A DNA stretch of 64,000 bases from Candidatus Mediterraneibacter pullistercoris. Its GTDB lineage: Bacteria; Bacillota; Clostridia; Lachnospirales; Lachnospiraceae. The first letter of the stretch is position 1, and every line of letters starts with the position of its first letter. The DNA lies in the NCBI GenBank assembly GCA_019116885.1, contig DXAU01000030.1, forward strand, positions 1 through 64,000, written 5' to 3'. Positions 49,072 through 59,496 of this stretch are shown here, in pieces. The translations under genes and the position numbers were made by a program. Under the pieces are notes generated by a model. That model worked only from the letters and a program-made list of their open reading frames with translations, searched no databases and was not told where the DNA came from.

Positions 49072-50436
49072 TTATTCTTTTATGCCTGATTTGTACCTGT
49101 CTTTTATCTCGAACTGTTCTTCCGCTTCCTCTGCTTTTGACAGAAGAAGTTTTTTCATCTCCATCCTGACTGCATCCATGGAAGGATCGCCGAGAAGATT
49201 ATGTGCTTCCAGCGGATCCTGTTCAAGATCAAAAAGATATTTCTCTTCATACAGTCCGCTCCCACTCTCTGTCCATGGATTCTTGTCAGGTGCCCAGACT
49301 ACGTATTTGTACTGTTTCGTCCTCAGAGCACGCCCTACAAAGCTTTCGCTGATCTGAATATATACTTCTTCCTGCCACTCCGAACCGGATACCTCCTGCA
49401 GAGGTCTTCCTTTTAATCCCAGTTTCTTTGGATCCATGCCTGCCGCACTTAAAATCGTTGCAGGTACATCCAGCAGACTGACCAGCTTAGATTCCTGCCG
49501 TCCTTTATCAAAACCGTCTCCTTTAATCAGAAGAGGCACATGAATTGTTCCCTCAAAACTGTTCCGTTTATAATCGTCATATCCTTTTTCCACCACTTCA
49601 TCCATCCGGGTACGGAAGTGGCATCCGTGGTCGCTGGCGTAAATGATCATGGTCTGATCATATATCCCCCGCCTTTTTAAAGCATCTTCCACTCTTCCGA
49701 AATTTCTGTCAAGCGCACTGCAGCATCCAAGATAATCCGGATAAAATTCTTTCCAGTCTCCTTCCATGCCTTCTAAATCTTTTGGTGGAACGAAGTTGCC
49801 GAAGCGTTCTCTGCTGCCTTCCGGACCTTCGTAATCCCCTCTGTCATTCTGATGATGAGGCTCGATATGGGAAATCATGAGAAAAAATGGATCCTCCGAT
49901 TGATAGTTCTCTATATAGCGTACAGCGTGGTCTGTGATGCAGTCTGTTCTGTAACCTGTAAACTCATGTTTCTTCCCCTCTTTGTCGTAAACATATCCGC
50001 CATATCCGTGAGAAGTGAACTCCAGCACATCCGCCGCCATCCAGTAATCGTCATATCCACCCCGTCTGTTGACCGGAACAGGAAGTGTTTCATAATGATT
50101 TTCCGTTTCATCAGACGCAAGATGCCATTTTCCTACATATCCCGTCCTGTATCCTGCCTGATGCAGATAATCTGCCAAAGTCTTCTGATCAGCCGGAAGG
50201 GAAATAGCGTTGCGGTAACAGCCAGTCTGCGTCGGATAAAGCCCTGTCTGCAGCATTGCTCTTGCAGGGCCGCACACAGGCTGAGGCGTGTAAGCATTAG
50301 AAAAGTTCACCCCTTCTTCCCTTGCAAATGCGTCCAGTATGGGAGTGACGGGCAGAGGCTGCCCGTTGCATCCCAGCGTATCTGCTCTTTGTTGATCAGA
50401 AAAGAAAAATACAATATTCTGTCTGCGTTTCATCAC
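49072..50436 (-). CDS. Sulfatase (Cys-type, arylsulfatase-like)
   Basis: NIVFFFSDQQRADTLGCNG; sulfatase signature CGPARAMLQTGLYPTQTGCYRN; GKWHLA. Confidence 0.93.
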   Translation of the reverse strand: MMKRRQNIVFFFSDQQRADTLGCNGQPLPVTPILDAFAREEGVNFSNAYTPQPVCGPARAMLQTGLYPTQTGCYRNAISLPADQKTLADYLHQAGYRTGYVGKWHLASDETENHYETLPVPVNRRGGYDDYWMAADVLEFTSHGYGGYVYDKEGKKHEFTGYRTDCITDHAVRYIENYQSEDPFFLMISHIEPHHQNDRGDYEGPEGSRERFGNFVPPKDLEGMEGDWKEFYPDYLGCCSALDRNFGRVEDALKRRGIYDQTMIIYASDHGCHFRTRMDEVVEKGYDDYKRNSFEGTIHVPLLIKGDGFDKGRQESKLVSLLDVPATILSAAGMDPKKLGLKGRPLQEVSGSEWQEEVYIQISESFVGRALRTKQYKYVVWAPDKNPWTESGSGLYEEKYLFDLEQDPLEAHNLLGDPSMDAVRMEMKKLLLSKAEEAEEQFEIKDRYKSGIKE

Positions 50437-50446
50437 ACCCTCCTCG

Positions 50447-51280
50447 TCATTCTTTCACAGCCCCCGCCGTAAGCCCGGCAATCATGTACTTTTGGAGGAA
50501 GATAAAGATAATCAGTATAGGGATTGCAGCGCTGACCGCCGCGGCCATAACACGTCCCCAGTCATAATTATATTCGCCCAGATAAGTCATGGCAATTCCT
50601 GCTGCCAGTGTCCGCATTTCTGATTTGTTCACCAGGGTAAGCCCCCACAGGAAATCTTCCCATGATATAAGGAAAGAATAAAGTCCTACAGCGAGAATTC
50701 CCGGCTTCACAAGCGGAAGGATCACCTGAACCAGGGTTCTCCCTTTGGAACAGCCATCGATATAGGCAGCCTCCTCCAGTGATTTCGGAATCGTATCGAA
50801 GAACCCTTTTAGTATCCACACCGACATTGGAAGGGCATTTGTAGAACATGCCAGCACCAGAGCAGTGTAAGTATTTAACAGTCCCATTTTATAGTACATA
50901 TTATAAAGGGCAATCAGCAGCGTCATAGCTGGAAACATCTGCGTCGAAAGAAACAGCATCATTAAAAACCGGCTTCCTTTAAAACGATACCGTGAAAAGG
51001 CATAAGCTGCCAGCACTGCCAGGAAGAGCGTAAGTACTGTGGTAATTCCTGAAACGATCACATTATTTTTGTAAAACACTACAAAATTTCCGTCATTCAA
51101 GATTCCCTGATAGTTCGCCAATGTAGCCCCATCCGGTATAAACTGGGGAGGCAGACGCAGGATCGCCTCGTTCGGTTTGATCGACGTCACGATCATCCAA
51201 TAAATAGGAAACACAAAACCGATTGTGATCGCTATGAGCCCTCCGTAATTGAGGAATGACCGCCATGATTTCTTTTTCAT
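50447..51280 (-). CDS. Carbohydrate ABC transporter permease (MalG-type)
   Basis: EAAYIDGCSKGRTLVQVILPLVKPGILAVGLYSFLISWEDF. Confidence 0.93.
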   Translation of the reverse strand: MKKKSWRSFLNYGGLIAITIGFVFPIYWMIVTSIKPNEAILRLPPQFIPDGATLANYQGILNDGNFVVFYKNNVIVSGITTVLTLFLAVLAAYAFSRYRFKGSRFLMMLFLSTQMFPAMTLLIALYNMYYKMGLLNTYTALVLACSTNALPMSVWILKGFFDTIPKSLEEAAYIDGCSKGRTLVQVILPLVKPGILAVGLYSFLISWEDFLWGLTLVNKSEMRTLAAGIAMTYLGEYNYDWGRVMAAAVSAAIPILIIFIFLQKYMIAGLTAGAVKE

Positions 51281-51292
51281 CTGCCCACCCCC

Positions 51293-52168
51293 TTAATATT
51301 CAATCTCTTTTGCGGATAAGACTTTATTATATATGACAGAAAAAACTACAAGGAATACGAGCCAGCAAACCCCCATAGCCGCGCCTTTTCCAAGATCAAA
51401 TCCTGTAAAAGCAGTCTCATAAGTATACAGCGGTAACGTTGTCGTCGCACGAACCGGACCACCGCCCGTCATTGTGAAGAACAGGACGAACATCTGGAAA
51501 TTAGAAACGATCGAAGTAAGCGTCACTGTCTTAATTACCGGCATAATGCACGGAATCGTGATGCACAGAAACTTCTGAAAACCGTTTGCGCCGTCAATTT
51601 CTGCCGCCTCTTTCAAATCCTCGGGAACCGTCTGAAGACCTGACAGCAGCATGATCATCATCAACGGCATTTGTTTCCATACGGCTGATACTATGATCCC
51701 CAGCATCGCTGTCGACGAGTTGCCAAGTATGCTGTAATCACCAAGCCCCAAAAGATAATTCATAACGCCATACTGAGGCTGGAGGATAAACATCCAAGTA
51801 ACCGCCACCACCAGAGACGGAATGGTCCAGGGAAGGAACAGAAGACTGCGGAATATCCTCCTTCCTCTGATTCTTTTGCTGTTAAGCAGAAGCGCTACCC
51901 CCAGCCCGATGACAAATTGAGCTCCAACAGTTCCGCATACATAGGTCAGCGTCCTGCCGAATGTCTTTACAAACTCCGGATCTGCGAACACTGCTTTGTA
52001 ATTGGCAAAATTGTTCCAGTGTACATTTGCCATATCCAGCAGATTATAGCGAAAAAAACTCATTCCGACTACAACGAAAACCGGCATGATAATGGTCACT
52101 GTCAACATGGCGACAGCCGGGATCAGCAGCAGTATCATAAACCAGTTGATCTTCCGCTTTGTCCGCAT
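51293..52168 (-). CDS. Carbohydrate ABC transporter permease (MalF-type)
   Basis: EAAEIDGANGFQKFLCITIPCIMPVIKTV. Confidence 0.93.
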   Translation of the reverse strand: MRTKRKINWFMILLLIPAVAMLTVTIIMPVFVVVGMSFFRYNLLDMANVHWNNFANYKAVFADPEFVKTFGRTLTYVCGTVGAQFVIGLGVALLLNSKRIRGRRIFRSLLFLPWTIPSLVVAVTWMFILQPQYGVMNYLLGLGDYSILGNSSTAMLGIIVSAVWKQMPLMMIMLLSGLQTVPEDLKEAAEIDGANGFQKFLCITIPCIMPVIKTVTLTSIVSNFQMFVLFFTMTGGGPVRATTTLPLYTYETAFTGFDLGKGAAMGVCWLVFLVVFSVIYNKVLSAKEIEY

Positions 52169-52179
52169 ATTACACCTCC

Positions 52180-53499
52180 CTATTCTGCATACATTTCTGT
52201 AATCGTTGCATTTGTCTCATCAAGTACCGTATCAATTTCCTCATTGTTCACCATAATACGTTCAATCGCTTTCGTCACTTCGTTCATGGCATTGTCAAAC
52301 ATAGCGTTGGTCGCCGGAAGCGGACTTGCAGTTTCAGACTGCTTATTAAATACTTCCATAAAAGTATCCTCGTTCATTTCCGGAAGAGTCGCTATCGACT
52401 CTCTGGCTGAGAGAACCGCATTTGACTTATGATATTTAACCATAGCCTCCTCACTGATCAGATACTCTACAAGTCGCACTGCCGCTTCTTTATTCTCGGA
52501 CTGAGCGAATACTCCAAGCTGATGTTCTGTATACACAGTTTCGCTGCGTCCCGTCTCACCAACAGGAATGATAGCCACACCCATTTTCTCATCAAACGCC
52601 TCATCCAGTCCGCTGCTTGAACGGAATGCTGCGCGTCCCATATCACCGTCAAAAACAATGCCGAGCTGCCCGGATGCAAACAGACCGCGTAAATCTTTGA
52701 TCTCCAACCCTGCCGGAATGACTTTTTCATCAACCAGTTCCTTGGTCCACTCAAGCGCCGCTTTGTTTCCTGCATTGTTCAGATCCACATTCCCGGATTC
52801 ATCAAGATAATGTCCGCCAAACGCGTAGAAAATCCCGTTAAATACAGTTCCTGAGTGAGCCACCTTCCCAGTCGGGATTCCCAGACCGTAGATGGTGTTT
52901 CCTGAATCGTCCTGTCCCAGAGCTGCAACGGCCCTTGCCGCCTCCGTCATCTCTTCCCATGTAGCAGGCGGAGTCTCCGGATCAAGTCCTGCCTGTTCAA
53001 AAAGATCTTTATTGTAATACATGGCAATGGGGTGCGGAGCCCACGAGACTGCCTTTACTTTACCGTCATAGGTTGTCCCTTCCAGGTATCCGGGATAGAT
53101 ATCGTCCAAAATATCCTGTGAAATCTCAGTATCAAGCTCTGCCAGAAGGCCCGCGCCGTTAAATGCGCTCATCATCTGCGAATTTCCCAAGATTACATCA
53201 GCCGCATTCCCTGACGTTCCCGCAATCAGCACCTGATCTTTATACTGATTAAAAGGAATCGCCTGAGACTCTACTTTTATATCCGGGTTCTGCGCCATAA
53301 AATCATCGAGCATCTCCTTAAAGATCGCTTCTGTCGCCTCCTCAGCCTCCAGCCAGTTACTGATCGTGATCGTAACCTGTTCCGAATCTCCTCCACCGGA
53401 ATCTGCTGCTTTTCCCGAATCGGCGGAGCCGCCGCAGGCTGTCAAAAGCATCGTCCCACCTAATAAAGCAGATAATAAAGTTCCATACAGCTTTTTCAT
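52180..53499 (-). CDS. Extracellular solute-binding lipoprotein, carbohydrate ABC transporter
   Basis: Lipobox LLTACGGS; SBP family 1 features. Confidence 0.93.
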   Translation of the reverse strand: MKKLYGTLLSALLGGTMLLTACGGSADSGKAADSGGGDSEQVTITISNWLEAEEATEAIFKEMLDDFMAQNPDIKVESQAIPFNQYKDQVLIAGTSGNAADVILGNSQMMSAFNGAGLLAELDTEISQDILDDIYPGYLEGTTYDGKVKAVSWAPHPIAMYYNKDLFEQAGLDPETPPATWEEMTEAARAVAALGQDDSGNTIYGLGIPTGKVAHSGTVFNGIFYAFGGHYLDESGNVDLNNAGNKAALEWTKELVDEKVIPAGLEIKDLRGLFASGQLGIVFDGDMGRAAFRSSSGLDEAFDEKMGVAIIPVGETGRSETVYTEHQLGVFAQSENKEAAVRLVEYLISEEAMVKYHKSNAVLSARESIATLPEMNEDTFMEVFNKQSETASPLPATNAMFDNAMNEVTKAIERIMVNNEEIDTVLDETNATITEMYAE

Positions 53500-53556
53500 A
53501 AATGTAAACCTCCTTTTCCTTTGTTTGAAGCTATTTGTTATCTTAATTATAAAGAG

Positions 53557-53580
53557 AGTCTCTTCAAAATTGAAGAGACT
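53557..53580. promoter_or_regulatory. Perfect inverted repeat AGTCTCTTCA-AAAT-TGAAGAGACT upstream of the solute-binding protein gene
   Basis: 10 bp arms, adjacent to a minus-strand TATAAT. Confidence 0.6.
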
Positions 53581-53614
53581 TAAAATTTAGATTTGGTGCT
53601 ATTTTTATAGTTTT

Positions 53615-54358
53615 TCAATACTTTTTATGTTCTGTTTGTGCAGATTGACGATTTGAATTTGGAGTAATCCCGAATTTGCCTTTATAAATCCTTGCAAAAT
53701 GTTTTGTACTCCCATATCCTACCATCTCTGCCACCATGCTGATCTTCAGATCTGTGTTGTCAAGAAGATTCTTCGCCTTTTCCATGCGCAGGTCCGTGAG
53801 GTAATCAATATATTTCTTTCCCGTCTGTTTTTTGAACAGGGTGGAAAAATACGCTGTGTTCATCCCTATCTCCCTGCTCACCTCTTCCAGACTGATGTTT
53901 TGGTAAAAGTGATTTTCAATGTACTCCAGCGCTCTACCGATGCTGCCTCTGTCCTTACTTTCTAAAACGTCAGCCTTCGTCTCTTCCGCTGTTTTCGAGC
54001 CCAGCAGACGCTCAAGACAGCTCAGCAGCTCAAACCGGTTCACCGGCTTCACCTGATACTCTTCCACTCCATACCTAAGGGCAGTCCTTGCATATTCAAA
54101 ATCCCGGTAAGCACTCAGGATCACATATTTTGATTTCGTTCCCGCCGCCTGTGCCTTTCCTATCATCGTAAGGCCGTCCATGCCCGGCATCCTGATATCC
54201 GTGAGTACGATATCAGGATCCCACATTGTGATAGTCTTATACCCGTCAAAACCATCATGACACTCTTTGATCTGCACATTCTCAAAAGCATCTCCGATGA
54301 TCTTGCAGATTCCAGTCCGGATCAGGACTTCATCCTCACATATCAATATCTTCTTCAT
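53615..54358 (-). CDS. Response regulator with AraC-type HTH (YesN-like)
   Basis: REC domain LTDIRMPGMDGLTMI; AraC HTH ISLEEVSREIGMNTAYFSTLFKKQTGKKYIDYLTDLR. Confidence 0.93.
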   Translation of the reverse strand: MKKILICEDEVLIRTGICKIIGDAFENVQIKECHDGFDGYKTITMWDPDIVLTDIRMPGMDGLTMIGKAQAAGTKSKYVILSAYRDFEYARTALRYGVEEYQVKPVNRFELLSCLERLLGSKTAEETKADVLESKDRGSIGRALEYIENHFYQNISLEEVSREIGMNTAYFSTLFKKQTGKKYIDYLTDLRMEKAKNLLDNTDLKISMVAEMVGYGSTKHFARIYKGKFGITPNSNRQSAQTEHKKY

Positions 54359-54368
54359 CCGTTCCCCC

Positions 54369-56048
54369 TTACTCCGCCATCGGAACCCAGAGTGTGACTA
54401 CAGTCCCCACACCTGATTTAGAGCGGATCATAACCCGGCTCCCCTTGCCGAACAGCAGGCGAAGCCTTCTGCTTAAATTGCGCATAGCATAACAATCCAT
54501 AGGATTCTCTACACAGCTCGGTTCCAGAAACCGTCTGATCTGAAGCAGCCGTTCTTTCGGAATTGAAGTTCCGTCATTAAAGATAACCACTCTCATATAA
54601 TTCCCCCGACGCTTTATAAAAAGCTGGATGTGTTTGTGATCCGGCGCATCCTCAAAGCCATGGCGGAAAGCATTTTCCACAAGGGGCTGTGCCGTAAGTC
54701 TGGGGAGTTTCAGTTCCATACATTCCTCTTCTATTGAGTATTCAATCGTAAAACAATTTGGAAAACGTATCTCCTGTATGGTCACATAACTTTGCACGTT
54801 CTCAAGTTCTTCTTTCACAGTCACTAGAGACTCTTCTTCCATGGAATACCGCATCATCCGTGAAAAAGCCTGAGCCATATCCACAATCTCATAGTGGTCG
54901 CGCACCAGCGCCATCATGGAAATACTCTCAAGAGTATTATAGACAAAATGGGGATTTATCTGACTTTGCAAGGCTTTCAACGTCGCCTGCTGGCTCTCGA
55001 TTTTTACCAGATATTCGCTTTCAATAAGGCGTTTCATATCTCCTGCCATCGTATTGAAGCTTTGAGCCAGCTCTCCGATCTCATCCTTTAAGTCGTCTTT
55101 CACCACCACGTCCAGATCCCCTGCTGCAATCCGTCTTGTGGCCTCCTGCAGCCGGATAACCCTTCCCGAAAACCAGTCAGCCAGCTGTTTGTCCGCCATA
55201 TATATCAGAAAGATGATCACCACCATTCCAATCAAAAAACAAAAGCATGCTACCCGGTATTCGACAAATAATTCCTCATGGCTCAATCGGTATTCCACCT
55301 CTCCTAAAAAAGAAGATTCGCTAAATAAAGAGGCTGAGCCGCCTTCCATCTCGTCCACCGCCGCCACCTGTTTTCCCTCAAGAAAAATCGCTCCGCCGTT
55401 TCCTCTTACAAGCTCCTCAAACGGCATCAGCAGCTTTTCCCTGTCCAATTCCATGTAAAAAAGCCCCAGCATCTTTCCATCATGCACGCTGATGATGCTT
55501 GATGCCAGAATCCAGACCGGTCTTCCGTCCTGTACAGAATGTCCTTCCATCATTCGTAAAAAATATCCACGCTCAAAAATCTCGCGAAACCAGTCCTCTT
55601 CTCCGTAAGCATCAGAAAGCTCTATATCATTCATATCTCTTGAGTACGTTTTGTCCGCTTCTTTTATGTAGATAGAGATATTCACTGTATCCATGCCGAC
55701 AACTGGGATGCTTGCGAGGCGGTTTCTCAAAAAATCTCTGAGATCCAATTGTTCTTTGTGACTTCCGTTGACATAATCTCGAATGGCAGACTGCACATTG
55801 ATATCCGTAACCAGTGTCTCAATACTGTCTTCTGCCCGCAGAAAGGCAGTATCCACTTCTTCAACACTTTTATCCAAAAGCATCTGGGACTGGCGCCTTG
55901 TATTCTCGATCCCGGTACTGATCAAAACCCACAATACAACAACAAAAATAAGGGTGATAGGCACGATCGCTACCAGCCACATAGAAAAAGTAAGTCTCTT
56001 CTGGATTGAGGCGTCCCTCAACCTTACCTTTGTCCTTCGCCCTTTCAT
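54369..56048 (-). CDS. Sensor histidine kinase (YesM-like, HAMP + His_kinase)
   Basis: LQSQINPHFVYNTLESISMMA; HAMP segment; extracellular sensor domain. Confidence 0.93.
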   Translation of the reverse strand: MKGRRTKVRLRDASIQKRLTFSMWLVAIVPITLIFVVVLWVLISTGIENTRRQSQMLLDKSVEEVDTAFLRAEDSIETLVTDINVQSAIRDYVNGSHKEQLDLRDFLRNRLASIPVVGMDTVNISIYIKEADKTYSRDMNDIELSDAYGEEDWFREIFERGYFLRMMEGHSVQDGRPVWILASSIISVHDGKMLGLFYMELDREKLLMPFEELVRGNGGAIFLEGKQVAAVDEMEGGSASLFSESSFLGEVEYRLSHEELFVEYRVACFCFLIGMVVIIFLIYMADKQLADWFSGRVIRLQEATRRIAAGDLDVVVKDDLKDEIGELAQSFNTMAGDMKRLIESEYLVKIESQQATLKALQSQINPHFVYNTLESISMMALVRDHYEIVDMAQAFSRMMRYSMEEESLVTVKEELENVQSYVTIQEIRFPNCFTIEYSIEEECMELKLPRLTAQPLVENAFRHGFEDAPDHKHIQLFIKRRGNYMRVVIFNDGTSIPKERLLQIRRFLEPSCVENPMDCYAMRNLSRRLRLLFGKGSRVMIRSKSGVGTVVTLWVPMAE

Positions 56049-56076
56049 GTCTTCTCTGCACTTTCTTATATTCTGT

Positions 56077-56934
56077 CTATACCCGCTTCATACAGGTCAC
56101 AGCCATGGCTCCCGGTCCGATATGACATGCCACGCTCAGTGACAGCGGCCCCTCTATGATCTCGTACCCCGGGAAACGGTCCATAATCTCCTGTTTCCAC
56201 AAAGAGGCTTCCTCCTTTGTGCATGTGTATGCCATGCCGAGCACCATCTGGTCTTTCACTCCGGCGAAACGTTCGCTGAGATCTTTTTCTATGGCGCCAA
56301 GCATCGTCTTTTTTGCTGACTTCCATCCCCGCGCCTTTGCAAAAGCATCCAGTTTCTCTCCCTGGATCTGAAGAACCGGCTTCAGATTCAGCACCGTGCC
56401 TATGGCAGCGGCTGCCGGGGTGACTCTCCCGCCCTTTTTCAGATATTTGAGCGTATCCACTGTAATGTAGATGCTCGCCTGCATCTTCTCAAGTTCCAGA
56501 ATCTCTTTGATCCGGGAGGCGCTCATTCCCTGGTCGCGCAGATGCATGGCATCATACACAGACTGCTCCTGCGTCACAGATATCCTCTGATTATCCACAA
56601 CCTGCACCCTGCCCTTATACTCATCCGCAATGGACATGGCGGTGGAACAGGTACTGCTCAGCCCGCTGGACATGGGGATGCACACAAGCTCGTCGTAATC
56701 TTTCAGTACCTCTTCCCACAGTTCCATCACACTGGCTGGAGACGGCTGTGACGTGGAGATATCTGAATCAGCGCCCAGACGCTTATAGAACTCCTCCTGC
56801 GTTAAAGTGATGTCTTCATAATAAATTTTTTCATCGATAAAAAACGGCATGGGAAGCACGTAGATTCCCAGTTCTTTCCCCCGTTTCTGAGTAATCCCGC
56901 TGTTACTGTCTGTAACGATCGCTACTCTGCTCAT
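56077..56934 (-). CDS. DegV family fatty acid-binding protein
   Basis: VAIVTDSNSGITQKRGKELGIYVLPMPFFIDEKIYYE; TSQPSPASV. Confidence 0.93.
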   Translation of the reverse strand: MSRVAIVTDSNSGITQKRGKELGIYVLPMPFFIDEKIYYEDITLTQEEFYKRLGADSDISTSQPSPASVMELWEEVLKDYDELVCIPMSSGLSSTCSTAMSIADEYKGRVQVVDNQRISVTQEQSVYDAMHLRDQGMSASRIKEILELEKMQASIYITVDTLKYLKKGGRVTPAAAAIGTVLNLKPVLQIQGEKLDAFAKARGWKSAKKTMLGAIEKDLSERFAGVKDQMVLGMAYTCTKEEASLWKQEIMDRFPGYEIIEGPLSLSVACHIGPGAMAVTCMKRV

Positions 56935-57000
56935 ATCTGTTCTCCCTGTTCTTATGTTCTCTCTGCTCTCACATTCAGCAGTGCTGTATCCGTAAGAAAA

Positions 57001-58365
57001 CTAATTCTTGAAGCTGTGTATCGGAGCAGGTATCCTGCCCTTTCTGCTGATAAAGCTCTCACATCCAAACTCATTTACCGGCATAACCGGAGCATATCCG
57101 AGAAGACCGCCGAACTCTGCCATATCTCCCACATCTTTCCCTATGACCGGGATCAGGCGCACTGCCGTTGTCTTCTGGTTTACCATGCCGATCGCCATCT
57201 CGTCTGCGATAATGCCTGCTATCGTACTGGCTGAAGTCTTTCCCGGTATCGCGATCATATCCAGTCCAACAGAGCAGACACAGGTCATCGCCTCAAGTTT
57301 CTCCAGCGTCAGGGAACCTGCATGCACTGCATCGATCATTCCCTGATCCTCGCTCACCGGAATGAAAGCACCGCTCAGGCCGCCGACATAGGATGAGGCC
57401 ATCACTCCGCCCTTTTTCACCTGGTCGTTGAGAAGCGCGAGAGCCGCCGTCGTGCCGGGCGCTCCAACCCTCTCCAGACCGATCTCCTCCAGGATCTCAG
57501 CCACACTGTCTCCCACAGCCGGCGTCGGCGCAAGGGAGAGGTCCACGATGCCAAACGGAACGCCGAGACGATCCGAAGCCTCCCCGGCCACAAGCTGTCC
57601 GACGCGCGTGACTTTAAAAGCGGTCTTCTTAATCGTCTCGCAGAGTTCCTCAAATCCTTTTCCGCGCACTTTTTCGAGCGCTTTCTTTACTACACCCGGC
57701 CCGCTGACTCCTACATTTATGACGGCGTCCGCCTCTGTGACTCCGAGAAATGCGCCCGCCATGAACGGGTTGTCATCGGGTGCGTTGCAGAAGACCACAA
57801 GTTTCGCGCATCCGAGAGAATCCCTCTCCTTTGTCGCTTCTGCCGTCGCTTTCACGATCTCTCCGCACAGACGGACCGCATCCATATTGATGCCTGTCTT
57901 TGTAGATCCCACATTCACAGAACTGCAGATGCGCTCTGTCACAGCAAGCGCTTTCGGAATGGAACGGATCAGATTCTCATCGCTCTGCGTCATCCCTTTG
58001 GATACCAGGGCCGAGTATCCGCCTATGAAATTGACGCCTACTGTCTCCGCAGCACGGTCCAGCGTCTTTGCGATCTCCACGAAATCATCCGGCGTGCTGC
58101 AGGCAGCGCCGCCCACAAGGGAGATCGGAGTGACAGATATCCTTTTGTTTACGATTGGGATTCCGAACTCTTTCTCAATATCCTGTCCGACAGAGACAAG
58201 GTCTCTGGCCGTCCGCGTGATCTTGTCATATATCTTACGGTTCAGTTCGTTTAAGTCAGAGTCGATACAGTCGAGAAGGCTGATCCCGAGCGTGATCGTC
58301 CTCACGTCCAGATTCTCGTTCTCGATCATCTTGTTTGTCTCTGACACTTCGTACATGTTGATCAT
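57001..58365 (-). CDS. PFL family protein (DUF711/UPF0210)
   Basis: [46 protein letters not shown]. Confidence 0.9.
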   Translation of the reverse strand: MINMYEVSETNKMIENENLDVRTITLGISLLDCIDSDLNELNRKIYDKITRTARDLVSVGQDIEKEFGIPIVNKRISVTPISLVGGAACSTPDDFVEIAKTLDRAAETVGVNFIGGYSALVSKGMTQSDENLIRSIPKALAVTERICSSVNVGSTKTGINMDAVRLCGEIVKATAEATKERDSLGCAKLVVFCNAPDDNPFMAGAFLGVTEADAVINVGVSGPGVVKKALEKVRGKGFEELCETIKKTAFKVTRVGQLVAGEASDRLGVPFGIVDLSLAPTPAVGDSVAEILEEIGLERVGAPGTTAALALLNDQVKKGGVMASSYVGGLSGAFIPVSEDQGMIDAVHAGSLTLEKLEAMTCVCSVGLDMIAIPGKTSASTIAGIIADEMAIGMVNQKTTAVRLIPVIGKDVGDMAEFGGLLGYAPVMPVNEFGCESFISRKGRIPAPIHSFKN

Positions 58366-58407
58366 ATTTATTTTTCCTCGCAATCTTTCCATCTATGCAT
58401 CCGTGTA

Positions 58408-58680
58408 TCAGAGCCTGTGCATCTTCTCGAAGATATCCTCTCTCTGACAGTGGATGTTTACTCCGATCTCCTGGCCGAGTTTCATCATCTCATCGCACAG
58501 GACCGTAAAGTCCTTTTCGAGATCTGTCACATCCGCGATCACCATCATATTGAAATAACCCTGGACGATCGTCTGGGAGATATCGAGGATGTTTATTTTA
58601 TTCTCCGCGAGATAAGTACACACTTTTGCGACAATCCCGACCGTATCTTTTCCCAATACTGTGACAATACATTTCTTCAT
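58408..58680 (-). CDS. ACT domain protein (UPF0237)
   Basis: MKKCIVTVLGKDTVGIVAKVCTYLAENKINILDISQTIVQGYFNMM. Confidence 0.93.
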   Translation of the reverse strand: MKKCIVTVLGKDTVGIVAKVCTYLAENKINILDISQTIVQGYFNMMVIADVTDLEKDFTVLCDEMMKLGQEIGVNIHCQREDIFEKMHRL

Positions 58681-58698
58681 TTTTCGTTTCCTCCTGGA

Positions 58699-59496
58699 TC
58701 AGACCGTGATAATATCCGAAACAGCATCCCGGCTGGCGACAAACATATCCAGATCCTCGCCCCGGTAATCATTGTCGGCAAGCGTGACCTCCAATTTCAC
58801 TGTTTCATATGCAAGTCTCGCGTAATTGTTCTCTTTGCTCAGATGCCCAAGAATGATATGCTTCAGATTATCATGTAGTATATCACAAAGCAGACGCCCT
58901 GACAATTCATTTGACAGATGCCCTCTGTCGCCGAGGATGCGCTGTTTCAGATAGTACGGATAGCCCCCGACTTCAAGCATGTGGATGTCATGGTTCGCCT
59001 CAAGGAGAACCGCATCCAGCCCTCTCAGGTACTCCACCGTATATTCATCGTATTTTCCCAGATCCGTGGCGACTGCCGCCGATTTCCCACCGCACTCCAG
59101 GCGGTAGCCTGACGGCTCGTTCGCATCATGGGAAATGGCGAACGGTTTCACCGTCATCTCTCCAAGCACGAACGGTTCGTCCGTATGTATAGGGTGGAGC
59201 AGCCCGCCGGGCATGCGTCCCAGGGTGGAGCAGTTTCGGATGCCCTCGATCGTTCCGGGTGTAGCGTAGACTGGTATCTCATACTTCCGGCTGAACACCC
59301 CCAATCCCTGGATATGATCAGAATGCTCGTGGGTGATAAGTATCCCGTCAAGCTCCTCTCCTTTGATGTCAAGTTCTCTTAACCCCTCTTCGATCCTCTT
59401 TCTGCTGATCCCTGTATCAACAAGAAGATGCGTATTTCCGCTTCCCACATAGATACAGTTGCCGCTGCTCCCGCTGGCAATGCTGCACATTCTCAT
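58699..59496 (-). CDS. MBL-fold metallohydrolase, YycJ/WalJ-like
   Basis: CSIASGSSGNCIYVGSGNTHLLVDTGIS; ITHEHSDHIQGLGV. Confidence 0.9.
   Translation of the reverse strand: MRMCSIASGSSGNCIYVGSGNTHLLVDTGISRKRIEEGLRELDIKGEELDGILITHEHSDHIQGLGVFSRKYEIPVYATPGTIEGIRNCSTLGRMPGGLLHPIHTDEPFVLGEMTVKPFAISHDANEPSGYRLECGGKSAAVATDLGKYDEYTVEYLRGLDAVLLEANHDIHMLEVGGYPYYLKQRILGDRGHLSNELSGRLLCDILHDNLKHIILGHLSKENNYARLAYETVKLEVTLADNDYRGEDLDMFVASRDAVSDIITV

Noticed and set aside
57428-58447. 339 aa + strand ORF opposite the PFL-family gene
   Set aside because: Ser/Arg/Thr-rich shadow translation of a conserved CDS.
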